DNA of 35,590 bases from the IMG/VR virus record IMGVR_UViG_3300031784_002747, positions 1 through 35,590 of that record. One strand, written 5' to 3'. This document shows positions 1 through 7,633 of this stretch, one piece after another; positions within the stretch are counted from its first letter, which is position 1; the number at the start of each line of letters is the position of its first letter. The notes under the pieces were generated by a model, which saw only the letters and a program-made list of their open reading frames with translations, ran no database searches and had not been told where the DNA came from. The position numbers and the translations under genes were made by a program. The DNA is from a virus.

Positions 1-166
1 ATGTACCATATATTTCTCTTGGTGGAATTAATAATGATGCATCAAATAAATAAGGCAAGACAACATTACCTAAATTAATAACAACATTATCGTTATCAGG
101 TTTAAATAATACCGTTGCAATTTCACAGTTATAATTAATACTCCCTATTAATATAGTTTGACTCAT
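1..166 (-). CDS. Hypothetical protein, N-terminal part (cut by left window edge)
   Basis: The first 55 codons of a minus-strand gene are visible, starting MSQTILIGSINYN, and the reading frame stays open to the window edge. I do not recognise the family. The visible part is rich in beta-branched residues (ILIG, VVINLGNVVL, ASLLIPP), as expected for a beta-structured structural protein, but that is weak evidence. The ATG at 166 is preceded by an AT-rich leader with a TATTTATA octamer 10 bases upstream. The gene lies downstream of, and in the same direction as, the large surface protein at 200-4507, so it is probably another late structural gene. Confidence 0.6.
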   Translation of the reverse strand, partial: MSQTILIGSINYNCEIATVLFKPDNDNVVINLGNVVLPYLFDASLLIPPREIYGT

Positions 167-176
167 CTTGTTTAAC

Positions 177-184
177 TATAAATA
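177..184 (-). promoter_or_regulatory. TATTTATA octamer upstream of the left-edge gene
   Basis: Read on the minus strand this is TATTTATA, 10 bases before the ATG at 166. Read on the plus strand it is TATAAATA, the T4 late-promoter consensus, but that orientation faces the end of the neighbouring gene. It is listed as a possible promoter element because similar octamers sit before several other first genes in the window. AT-rich background makes a single occurrence weak. Confidence 0.3.
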
Positions 185-199
185 CAATCTGAAATTATT

Positions 200-3100
200 T
201 TATACAAAATAAGTTGGGTCAATTATTACACCAGGGTTTGTACCTATTTTTTGATATATTACTGCTCCAGTTGTTACAAGTCGAATTTCAAAACTATTTG
301 GATTATTAATGTCTGTCATATAAACTCTGTAAGGTGTAAAGTCATATTCCCACCATTGAGATTCATTACCATTATTTGGGTCTATATTGTTATTAAAGGT
401 CATCCATGGGAAATCACAAGTGGTTGCCGATAAACTTGGAATTATAGTTAATGGGGAACCAGAATATGGTAACGTTCTAGTTGAATAATAAGGTATATAT
501 AAAGACGCAGATCCAAATGGACCATTTGGTGTTGTTGGGGTAGTTGCAAACATATATGATCTTGAATGGAAAGGATAATCATATCTTAATCCATTATTTG
601 ACACATCGTTAACGTTTGGTGCTGCAACCGAACCATTTATTGTATTAACATAATAATCCGCCATACCGTAACAACCATTACATGAGCTATTAGGATATTG
701 ATTTGTTATTGTTGCCATATTAATAGTCATTGTATACGCCCCAACACCTCCACCTATGGTTACAACTGAAGATGGGTGTATTGGGTAATTCACGACGGTA
801 TATTGGTTATCACCACAACTACTACTAATCGATAATGGTTTTAAATGTCTTAATTCAATATATTGATAGTAATTTATGTTACTAGGTGTCGGAGGAGTTG
901 GTACCCACCCTACAATAATATTATTTAAAGTGTAAATATATGAATTATAATAAGTGTCTCTATCAATAATTGACGAACAAGTTATTGTTATTATAGACCC
1001 TGTTTTATTAAGTGTAATTGTGTTATTAGGTGTTGTTTGGCAAGAAGTCGTCCACGCATTACCTCCACCATAACAAGTACCATTAAACGATAGTCCTATA
1101 TTCCATGGATAATGACCCGCTAAATTATAATAAGTTGATCTTGTAAAACTACCATTGGAGTTTGGCCATATGAATGTTGGTAAATTTGGATTAATCACAG
1201 AATGCATATATTTGAATATGTCTTCATTTGTATATGTTGGGCATCCAATAATATTGGCCTGTATCTGTAATTCATTACAAGCATTAACAGATGAAGATAA
1301 CGTTGATGCCGAAATTTTAAAAGGTGTGTAATTTTCCAAACAAGAAACACAATCAAAATTTTCAAGACAAGTAAAATATAAATCCCAACTTGTGTTATTT
1401 GTTGACGTATTTGGTATAACCTCTAAAATTAAATAATCACCACTATTGATAATAAAGTTTGTTAAATTAATTGGTTTTGCATAATATGTTGTATTATAAG
1501 AACTTGGTATTCTTTTAGGTACTGTTGTATCTCTAAAATCATTTCCGTTTGGAACGTTAACACCCGTCTCTAAATATTCAACAACAATAGGTGAGTTATA
1601 GTTTGATCCATCCGCATTAACAAATGTTATTTTTAATGTGTCAAATATTGCCTCACCTTTCATTGCAAACGCAAAATAAGGTTGGGTTGGGTCTAAAGCA
1701 AATGTTGTTGACAATGTTCCAGGTGTTACTATAGATCCCGGTGCCGTTGTATAAGTTTTTCTACATTTATAATGTCCAACTTCAGTACAGTTTTGACAAC
1801 TAAATGACTCAACATTAATATCAAGATTAGTAAAGCAATTTAAATTTGCTGCGGTTGTCCCACTTAACCCTGTTGATGTGTAAGTTGTTCCAGCAATTAC
1901 AATCGCTTGTAAAATAGGCGTGTATTGACCGGCTGGCAATGGAGGTGATGATGGTCCTGTTAATGGATGGGTAACTGTATATGTTGTATATCCAGCAATT
2001 GGAGGCCCGAACCCTGAAACTAATTGAATAACCGAATTTGAATCGTACCAATAAATAACATAAGACGTAATAGATCCACATCCACCTGTTATACTACCAA
2101 CAACTAATTGACCAACTGTGTTTGAACTAAATGTATCAAATCCTAAACCACAAGGAGGTCCACATAAATTTTCACCAAATACTTGAGATGCTGTTGGGGT
2201 TGGTGTGTTTGTTGGTGTTACGGTAGGGGTTAATGTGTTTGTTGGTGTTACGGTAGGGGTTATTGTATTGGTTGGAGTTGGAGTTGGGGTTGTGTCAATA
2301 ACATTATATTCAAAATCATTCACATCGCAAACAACAGGATTACAATCGGGACAATCAGGATCAAACATACTAAATCTATCTTTTAAGATTTTAAAATTAT
2401 GTTTTATCTCAGGTGCGGTTAGAGGGTCCACGTACATTCTAAATTGTGAAATTCCTCCCTCAAATGTCCCACCAAAATTTTGTTCTAATAGTATATTTGT
2501 TTTCATTCCTGCAAATGTTGTTCCGCTTAGAACATTAACAGGGAATGATTCGGGATCTTGAATATAATCTGTATAAGGTAAAGTACAAGAAGAGAAAATT
2601 AAATTTTCGTGTAGTCCTTGTGTACCTCCACCCCAAGAAATATTAAATGGAACACCAATCTGCCTTTCTTTATCTGTGTCTAATGGTCTTGGAATAATTT
2701 CTTCAAAATTCTCAATAGTAAAGAACGGTTTTCCATTTACGTAGATTTTTAATCTACCCATTCTAAATTCTAAATCATTTAACCATTTTTGGTTAAGTTT
2801 AACTAATTCTATTGTTTCAGGATCAATACTACAATTTTCGTGAGTGTATGGAGGTTTTATTAATTTAGTGGTATCATTTACTAACGAATCTAAATATTTA
2901 ATTTCGGTGATATCACCTAAACCACCCCTCCATTGTAAATCACAAGTATCTAACCAAGTATACCTTCTCCATACAACATCTACCATCAACCATTTTTCTA
3001 AATCAAAAAATGTATCGCATTTTGTTAAACAATAATCATAAATTCCGTTTGGAGAGCAATACGTATCAAATGTATAACCTGTCATCTGAGTTACTCCTGT

Positions 3101-4507
3101 TGTTGAACAACTTCCTGTTGTTACACAATCTCCCGTAAATCTTAAAACTTTAACACATATTTTTGGATTTCTTGGATCTCCTGAAAATTTAACAGAAAAC
3201 GCATTAGAAAGTGAATCCCATAATGGGTCTTTTTCACACGTATCTTCTATTGAAGTATATCCTGTGGTTGCACAAGTAATACAATCAATACATTCATCAC
3301 ACGTATCACAATCAGGACATTCATGTTCACATACCGGTGTGGTTTCACAATACACAGGTGAAGGTGTTGGAGTTGGAGTTGGTGTGGGGGTTGGTTCACA
3401 AGGTTTACATAATAATGGTACAATTGGCATTGGTGTTGGGGTAACTCCCGTTATTAATGCACATGGGTGAGTTTTACATTCCCATCCACAAGTACCACAA
3501 GGTTCTTCTCCACAATCACAACCACAATAACGTTTTTGTTCTTTACAAACATCACAACCATAATTTAGATGGTAATCGTGAATTCCATCAACCGACCTTG
3601 GTGGGTACACAAAAATACATCTACTATTTGTTACACCTGTATTACAACAAGCACAAGTCACTAAACAATCCGCCAATCCCGAAGTTACTCTTGTGTAACC
3701 TGTAAAGCATTTTGGGTGTCCATCTGCGTGATGATAAAATTTATTTTCGGCTCTTGTCCCTAAATAAAAGAATGTATTTTTATTATCAGGATAAATTTCA
3801 TTTAATGTTGTATCTCCCGAACCAGGAATTCTATCATTAACAATTCTTGGTTTTAATAACATTTCTACCGACCAACCTTTGTTGGTTCTTTCTGGTAAAG
3901 CCTCGTAATCATATCCAAATAATTTATAAAATCCTTGATAAAACCCACCATATAACTTATGGTATTTACCAACGTTAGGTTCCACAGCACTTTCAATTTC
4001 ATATAAAGTATTTTTTGGAATCCCTGAAAATCTATTATATTGTGAAGTATATCCCGTAACTTGGAACATCTTCATTCTTCTATCAAAATATGTTCTTTGG
4101 AATTTTTCGGTTTGATTAAATAATCCATTTGTAAATGTGATTGTTTGACCCACCAATGATGTGACTAAACCATTATCCATTCCGACTAATCCTATATCAC
4201 AAGCACTCTGAGCACTAAAACAAGTCAAATCCAAATTATCGGGGTTATAATAATTTTCTGATACAACTAAATTTCTATAATCATATTGACCATATGTTAG
4301 TGTTAAATTTTGTGTGGTATTTGAACTATTAAGGTCATAATAAACAGGTAATCTATTTCCGTATGTTTGGGCAATAAGATATGGTGAGAACACAACCTCT
4401 TGGTTGTAATCCACCTCATCAGACGATAAGGACATATCTGAAGTATCTAAAGCGAAACTTATTTTTAGTTTCGGATACACATATTGATTAATGTTCTGTT
4501 GTGCCAT
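200..4507 (-). CDS. Giant Cys-rich virion surface or tail protein with LamG-like fold and Pro/Thr linkers
   Basis: About 1435 residues. The start chosen is the ATG at 4507 (MAQQNINQYVYPKLK); a GTG at 4528 would add seven residues, mostly lysine. In order from the N-terminus: a beta-rich region to about residue 210; a segment typical of concanavalin/LamG domains (GWSVEMLLKP); a cysteine-dense insertion at about 270-430 with some 25 Cys (for example CGCDCGEEPCGTC and CPDCDTCDECIDC) that itself contains a TPTPTPTPTPSP run; the rest of the lectin-like fold (GRLKIYVNGKPFF, GGISQFRMYVDP); a second Pro/Thr linker at about 743-779; then about 660 residues of beta-rich sequence with scattered Cys. No signal peptide or membrane segment is seen. 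The size, modular build and lectin-like domain suggest a fibre, tail-tip or capsid-decorating adhesin. This is inference; no T4 homologue was recognised. Confidence 0.75.
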   Translation of the reverse strand: MAQQNINQYVYPKLKISFALDTSDMSLSSDEVDYNQEVVFSPYLIAQTYGNRLPVYYDLNSSNTTQNLTLTYGQYDYRNLVVSENYYNPDNLDLTCFSAQSACDIGLVGMDNGLVTSLVGQTITFTNGLFNQTEKFQRTYFDRRMKMFQVTGYTSQYNRFSGIPKNTLYEIESAVEPNVGKYHKLYGGFYQGFYKLFGYDYEALPERTNKGWSVEMLLKPRIVNDRIPGSGDTTLNEIYPDNKNTFFYLGTRAENKFYHHADGHPKCFTGYTRVTSGLADCLVTCACCNTGVTNSRCIFVYPPRSVDGIHDYHLNYGCDVCKEQKRYCGCDCGEEPCGTCGWECKTHPCALITGVTPTPMPIVPLLCKPCEPTPTPTPTPTPSPVYCETTPVCEHECPDCDTCDECIDCITCATTGYTSIEDTCEKDPLWDSLSNAFSVKFSGDPRNPKICVKVLRFTGDCVTTGSCSTTGVTQMTGYTFDTYCSPNGIYDYCLTKCDTFFDLEKWLMVDVVWRRYTWLDTCDLQWRGGLGDITEIKYLDSLVNDTTKLIKPPYTHENCSIDPETIELVKLNQKWLNDLEFRMGRLKIYVNGKPFFTIENFEEIIPRPLDTDKERQIGVPFNISWGGGTQGLHENLIFSSCTLPYTDYIQDPESFPVNVLSGTTFAGMKTNILLEQNFGGTFEGGISQFRMYVDPLTAPEIKHNFKILKDRFSMFDPDCPDCNPVVCDVNDFEYNVIDTTPTPTPTNTITPTVTPTNTLTPTVTPTNTPTPTASQVFGENLCGPPCGLGFDTFSSNTVGQLVVGSITGGCGSITSYVIYWYDSNSVIQLVSGFGPPIAGYTTYTVTHPLTGPSSPPLPAGQYTPILQAIVIAGTTYTSTGLSGTTAANLNCFTNLDINVESFSCQNCTEVGHYKCRKTYTTAPGSIVTPGTLSTTFALDPTQPYFAFAMKGEAIFDTLKITFVNADGSNYNSPIVVEYLETGVNVPNGNDFRDTTVPKRIPSSYNTTYYAKPINLTNFIINSGDYLILEVIPNTSTNNTSWDLYFTCLENFDCVSCLENYTPFKISASTLSSSVNACNELQIQANIIGCPTYTNEDIFKYMHSVINPNLPTFIWPNSNGSFTRSTYYNLAGHYPWNIGLSFNGTCYGGGNAWTTSCQTTPNNTITLNKTGSIITITCSSIIDRDTYYNSYIYTLNNIIVGWVPTPPTPSNINYYQYIELRHLKPLSISSSCGDNQYTVVNYPIHPSSVVTIGGGVGAYTMTINMATITNQYPNSSCNGCYGMADYYVNTINGSVAAPNVNDVSNNGLRYDYPFHSRSYMFATTPTTPNGPFGSASLYIPYYSTRTLPYSGSPLTIIPSLSATTCDFPWMTFNNNIDPNNGNESQWWEYDFTPYRVYMTDINNPNSFEIRLVTTGAVIYQKIGTNPGVIIDPTYFV
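2204..2262 (-). repeat. Tandem 30-base repeat encoding a Pro/Thr linker
   Basis: The 29 bases at 2204-2232 recur exactly at 2234-2262 (period 30). The degenerate continuation to about 2300 encodes further T-P-T units. On the coding strand the units encode PTNT[LI]TPTVT. Such repeats can expand or contract in frame, changing linker length. A similar Pro/Thr stretch is encoded near 3360-3400. Confidence 0.85.
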
Positions 4508-4516
4508 CTTTTTTTT

Positions 4517-4544
4517 AATAAATACCACTAACGAAGTATTTATT
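4517..4544. promoter_or_regulatory. Divergent control region with a perfect 9-base inverted repeat
   Basis: AATAAATAC (4517-4525) and GTATTTATT (4536-4544) form a perfect inverted repeat around a 10-base spacer, midway between the divergent starts at 4507 and 4558. Either arm resembles the T4 late-promoter octamer TATAAATA in one orientation. The symmetry fits a back-to-back promoter pair driving both genes, or an operator. No Bacteroidota TAnnTTTG box was seen here. Confidence 0.45.
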
Positions 4545-4557
4545 GTAAAAAATACTT

Positions 4558-5517
4558 ATGATGAGTAAAATAACTGACGAACTTAAAAAATATAAGAATG
4601 CCGCAACTAGCGAGGCAAAAGAAACTAGATTGTTGGTAAAAATATTAATGTCGGCTGCAAAAGATTATAAAAAAGACAAGAAGTTTAAATTAGATGATGA
4701 GGACATACAATTTATTAAAGATCAATCACAAGATCTTTTAAAATTAATTCCATTAATTGTTATTCAAATTTTACCCGGATCTACAATTGCAACTCCATTT
4801 ATTGTTGAATTAAGTAAAAAATTAGGGATTAAACTGAATAGTAAAATACCTGAAAAACATAAAGAAAAAAAATCGGGAGGTGAGATTGATGAATTAGTGA
4901 ATTCTGATGGGTCTATGATTGGTAAATCAACTCCAATGTTAGATTTAGGTATGCACCCAAGAAAAACAATGGACCAAACGGTTATTGCCACAAGACAAAC
5001 AAATAATCCTGCGGTAAGAGGTTATAGAGTTTATTGGGGAGAATCTGAAGAAAAAGATGATGAAAAAATGTTAGATGAATATAATTTGAAGCCTACGTTT
5101 GCTTATGATGAAACAGAAGATGTTTCAACATATGACGAAGCGGATGAAGTATTAATTGATTTAGGAATAGAAGATGATTGTGAAAGACACGAAAGATTGG
5201 AAGTTTTAGGATTTGACCCCAATTTAGACAATCAATTAAAACAGGAAAAGAAAAGAGGAGAATGTAAAAAATGTTTTACTAAAAGAAGATTATCGGAATT
5301 AGAAAAACAAAAAATGAACAAAATGATTGATGAAATTTTGATTGGTAAAAAAAATAATAATAATGATTTTGTAACAAAAACAAAAGAAGATGAGGATGAA
5401 GATAAATCTCCAATTAGTAAAATATTAATGAGAAACATTGAATCTATAAAAAGAATTGCGGAAAAAGAAGGTATATCATTAAATAAACTATTGAAACATT
5501 TTAAAGAAAGTGAATAA
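4558..5517 (+). CDS. Hypothetical protein with LETM1-like hydrophobic segment
   Basis: 319 residues; the tandem ATGs at 4558 and 4561 make the exact start uncertain by one codon. The N-terminal third is basic and helical and leads to a hydrophobic stretch at about residues 59-85 (LLKLIPLIVIQILPGSTIA) followed by FIVELSKKLGIKLNSKIPEK. That pattern recalls the segment of LETM1-like proteins, but the similarity is weak and judged by eye. The rest is charged: an acidic middle with many D/E, a CKKC pair followed by FTKRRLSELEKQ at about 238-254, and a helical C-terminus. First gene of a five-gene run ending at the terminator at 7544; it overlaps the next gene by 8 bases. Function unknown; a virion or assembly role is possible from context. 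Confidence 0.7.
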   Translation: MMSKITDELKKYKNAATSEAKETRLLVKILMSAAKDYKKDKKFKLDDEDIQFIKDQSQDLLKLIPLIVIQILPGSTIATPFIVELSKKLGIKLNSKIPEKHKEKKSGGEIDELVNSDGSMIGKSTPMLDLGMHPRKTMDQTVIATRQTNNPAVRGYRVYWGESEEKDDEKMLDEYNLKPTFAYDETEDVSTYDEADEVLIDLGIEDDCERHERLEVLGFDPNLDNQLKQEKKRGECKKCFTKRRLSELEKQKMNKMIDEILIGKKNNNNDFVTKTKEDEDEDKSPISKILMRNIESIKRIAEKEGISLNKLLKHFKESE

Positions 5518-5977
5518 AGAACTATATGGTAAGGTAATACCATTACCTAAAGAACTATTAGAATACCTACAACAATGTTTTGATCAGGTTCCTAATTCTG
5601 ATGCTTCAGTAGAAGGACACAAAAGAAATGAGTTTTTAAGAGATAGAAAACAAGCAACTTTTCAACAGTTAGAAAGAATTGAAAATTGGTTTAACTATTA
5701 TGACGGGGAAAAAGAATCCGCACCATATATTTTAAATGGTGGTGACTATATGAGAAGTTGGGTAACTCAAACAATTGACGGATTAAGAAGAGGTACAACA
5801 ACACCTGAAATCACAAATGATGTTATGCCTGATGATGTTAATGATGATCTTATTGATGACATGGGATGGTTATCAAATATGAACAGAGATGTAAAATCAC
5901 ACAAAGATGTAAATGATGATATAAAAATCACAGAAGCCTTAAAAAGGATAAACGACATAATGAAAAAAATAATTTAA
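5510..5977 (+). CDS. Conserved phage hypothetical protein (LYGKVIP / PYILNGGDYM family)
   Basis: 155 residues. The only reasonable start is the GTG at 5510, inside the end of the previous gene; no ATG occurs before the middle of the protein, and the sequence immediately after the GTG (KELYGKVIPLP) looks like a true N-terminus. Notable segments are NWFNYYDGEKESAPYILNG and DYMRSWVTQTIDGLRRGTT, then an Asp-rich, probably disordered C-terminal third. I recall similar proteins from phages of Bacteroidota without an assigned function. The position among coupled genes and the absence of catalytic motifs suggest a structural or assembly role, but no specific function is supported. Confidence 0.7.
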   Translation: MNKELYGKVIPLPKELLEYLQQCFDQVPNSDASVEGHKRNEFLRDRKQATFQQLERIENWFNYYDGEKESAPYILNGGDYMRSWVTQTIDGLRRGTTTPEITNDVMPDDVNDDLIDDMGWLSNMNRDVKSHKDVNDDIKITEALKRINDIMKKII

Positions 5978-5978
5978 T

Positions 5979-6266
5979 ATGCCAGTTACAGAACCACTTA
6001 ATTTTAGTCAACCGGATAATGAGTTGTCTCAAATTGCCGCACAACAAAGAGGGAAATTATTTCCAAAGAACGATTATAAAGATACGAATAAATACTCAGC
6101 AACTAACCCTGACGCAATTTCCGATGGTGATGAGTTAGGAAAAGGTACTGGCGTATTTTTAGATACCGTTAATGGAGGATCCTCAGTAGATGTTCTTGAA
6201 AGAAAGAACGAAATAAAAATAAATGAATATCAACCAAATAAGCCTTACACAACTCCTTCGGCATAA
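5979..6266 (+). CDS. Hypothetical protein, small and hydrophilic
   Basis: 95 residues starting MPVTEPLNFSQPDNEL, one base after the previous stop. The sequence is hydrophilic, rich in Asn, Asp, Lys and Gly, with no membrane segment or recognisable motif (central SATNPDAISDGDELGKGTG). The stop and the next start overlap as TAATG, indicating translational coupling. Such low-complexity small proteins are common next to phage structural genes; no function can be assigned. Confidence 0.65.
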   Translation: MPVTEPLNFSQPDNELSQIAAQQRGKLFPKNDYKDTNKYSATNPDAISDGDELGKGTGVFLDTVNGGSSVDVLERKNEIKINEYQPNKPYTTPSA

Positions 6267-6919
6267 TGAAACTTTACAATACTTTAAAAGATATTATTCT
6301 TGAGGTAGTTGCCGTTAATTCAGTTACAGACACAATTAAAAAGAAACAAAAAATTGTGATATACTATGATGGCGATGAACCAGGAGGTAAAGGTTTGCGT
6401 TTAATTGAACCTGTATGTTTTGGGTATAGTAAAGCAGATAACCCTGTTTTAAGGGCTTGGGATTTAGAAGGAGCATCTCACACCGCATATAAAGGGGAAC
6501 AACCTTTACCAGGGTGGAGATTATTTAGGTTAGATAAAATATCAACTTATAAACCTTCGGGAGAAAACTTTGACACTCCTCGTCCGGGGTATAACCCAAG
6601 AGGGGATAGAAGTATGAACAGAGTTATAATTAACGCTGTTTTTGATGAGGGGGTAGAACCAACAATAGAGAGTTCAATAAACGATATTGTAACTACTGTT
6701 GTAACCTCAATGATAAATAACATAATTGAAAAAGAAGGTGAGGATTATTTGGTAAATGTTGATCTATCTAAAGCGGCAGAATCTTATAGACAAATTTATC
6801 AAGAATTAGAAAGAAGATTAAATAGAACATTAACACCTGAAGATAAAGAAAACTTCAGAAGTCAAATACAAGATTTAATTCGTCAATCACAAGATTTAGT
6901 AATAAATAATTTAAAATAA
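6266..6919 (+). CDS. WYL-like domain protein without a DNA-binding domain
   Basis: 217 residues. Residues about 25-115 match the WYL pattern: a basic KKKQKIVIYYDGDEP strand, then GLRLIEPVCFGYSK, VLRAWDLEG and GWRLFRLDKI, with the arginines and the R-x-F-R-L-D-K-I end typical of the fold. In bacteria WYL domains bind ligands or nucleic acid and usually follow a helix-turn-helix; none is present here. The C-terminal half is helical and charged (SYRQIYQELERRLNRTLTP). The gene overlaps its upstream neighbour by one base (TAATG) and sits in a block of otherwise unknown genes. The family is known from phages; whether it senses a ligand or has become a structural or accessory protein cannot be told from sequence. 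Confidence 0.7.
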   Translation: MKLYNTLKDIILEVVAVNSVTDTIKKKQKIVIYYDGDEPGGKGLRLIEPVCFGYSKADNPVLRAWDLEGASHTAYKGEQPLPGWRLFRLDKISTYKPSGENFDTPRPGYNPRGDRSMNRVIINAVFDEGVEPTIESSINDIVTTVVTSMINNIIEKEGEDYLVNVDLSKAAESYRQIYQELERRLNRTLTPEDKENFRSQIQDLIRQSQDLVINNLK

Positions 6920-6922
6920 AAT

Positions 6923-7519
6923 ATGGGAGCAGAACAAGATTTAATACAAAAATTAATGATCTCTAAACAAATTATGGACAAACATAATGGTATGAGTAGA
7001 AATCAATCTCAAGGTAATGTTTTATCTTCACCTATGGTGGAAGAGTTTTCACCGGTACAAGGTACGTATAATATACCATCTGATGTATTATCTGAAACAA
7101 GTGCCGTACCAACTAAAATTAATACAGAGTTACCAACATCAGATAGAATTCTTAATTCAAGATTACCTGATGAAATTAAAAAATTAATGATGGAACACCC
7201 AATACAACAACCTACAATGGGAGTTTCTACCGGTTCTGTTTTATCTAATGAACTAGTTGAGAAAGCTTCAAGATTAATGAATACAAATGCAAAAGGAGAT
7301 TTACTACAACAACCAAATAGACCACAACAACAAATAAATGAAAGTGTTCCAAATAGTAATAATTTAAAAAATATTATTAGAGAAACAATGGAAGAAGTTT
7401 TAAAAGAAAATGGTTTACTTGTTGAGTCGGAATCAAAAAGTAATGATCTTTTTAAATTTAGAGTTGGTGATCATATCTTTGAGGGTAAGATTGTTAGAGT
7501 TAAAAAAGTCGCAAAGTAA
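6923..7519 (+). CDS. Hypothetical protein, Gln/Asn-rich
   Basis: 198 residues. Long polar, Gln/Asn/Ser-rich stretches make the first 140 residues probably disordered. An amphipathic helix follows (NLKNIIRETMEEVLKENG), then a short beta-like C-terminal module (FKFRVGDHIFEGKIVRVKKV) that resembles a small barrel or a binding tail. The helix resembles the N-terminal helices of the proteins at 29322 and 30345 (IIKKILRE, FIKKILRE), and VLKE also fits the prohead-protease pattern [I/L]xE. It may therefore be associated with the head, although the motif is not N-terminal here. Last gene before the terminator at 7544. Confidence 0.65.
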   Translation: MGAEQDLIQKLMISKQIMDKHNGMSRNQSQGNVLSSPMVEEFSPVQGTYNIPSDVLSETSAVPTKINTELPTSDRILNSRLPDEIKKLMMEHPIQQPTMGVSTGSVLSNELVEKASRLMNTNAKGDLLQQPNRPQQQINESVPNSNNLKNIIRETMEEVLKENGLLVESESKSNDLFKFRVGDHIFEGKIVRVKKVAK

Positions 7520-7543
7520 CAGAATCTATAATTTAATTTATTT

Positions 7544-7577
7544 CCCCATTCTCTTTGAGTTTGGGGTTTTTTATTTT
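7544..7577 (+). terminator. Rho-independent terminator
   Basis: CCCCA-TT-CTC, loop TTT, GAG-TT-TGGGG, then TTTTTT. The stem is interrupted by one symmetric TT/TT internal loop. It closes the 4558-7519 gene run and separates it from the sugar operon. Confidence 0.8.
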
Positions 7578-7633
7578 TGGGGTTGATATTAATTCATTAA
7601 ATGATTATATTTCTAATAAATTTATATTTTATT

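Noticed and set aside
2204-2300. Short direct repeats considered as a CRISPR-like array
   Set aside because: The repeats are contiguous without spacers and encode a T-P-T linker in frame.
2205-2561. Open reading frame of 118 codons on the plus strand
   Set aside because: It is the antisense shadow of the Pro/Thr repeat region of the large minus-strand gene; its start is pure Val/Gly low complexity and no family is recognisable.
3264-3705. Two plus-strand open frames with Gly/Val and His/Asn repeats
   Set aside because: Antisense of the Cys-rich and Pro/Thr-coding segments; composition follows directly from the coding strand.
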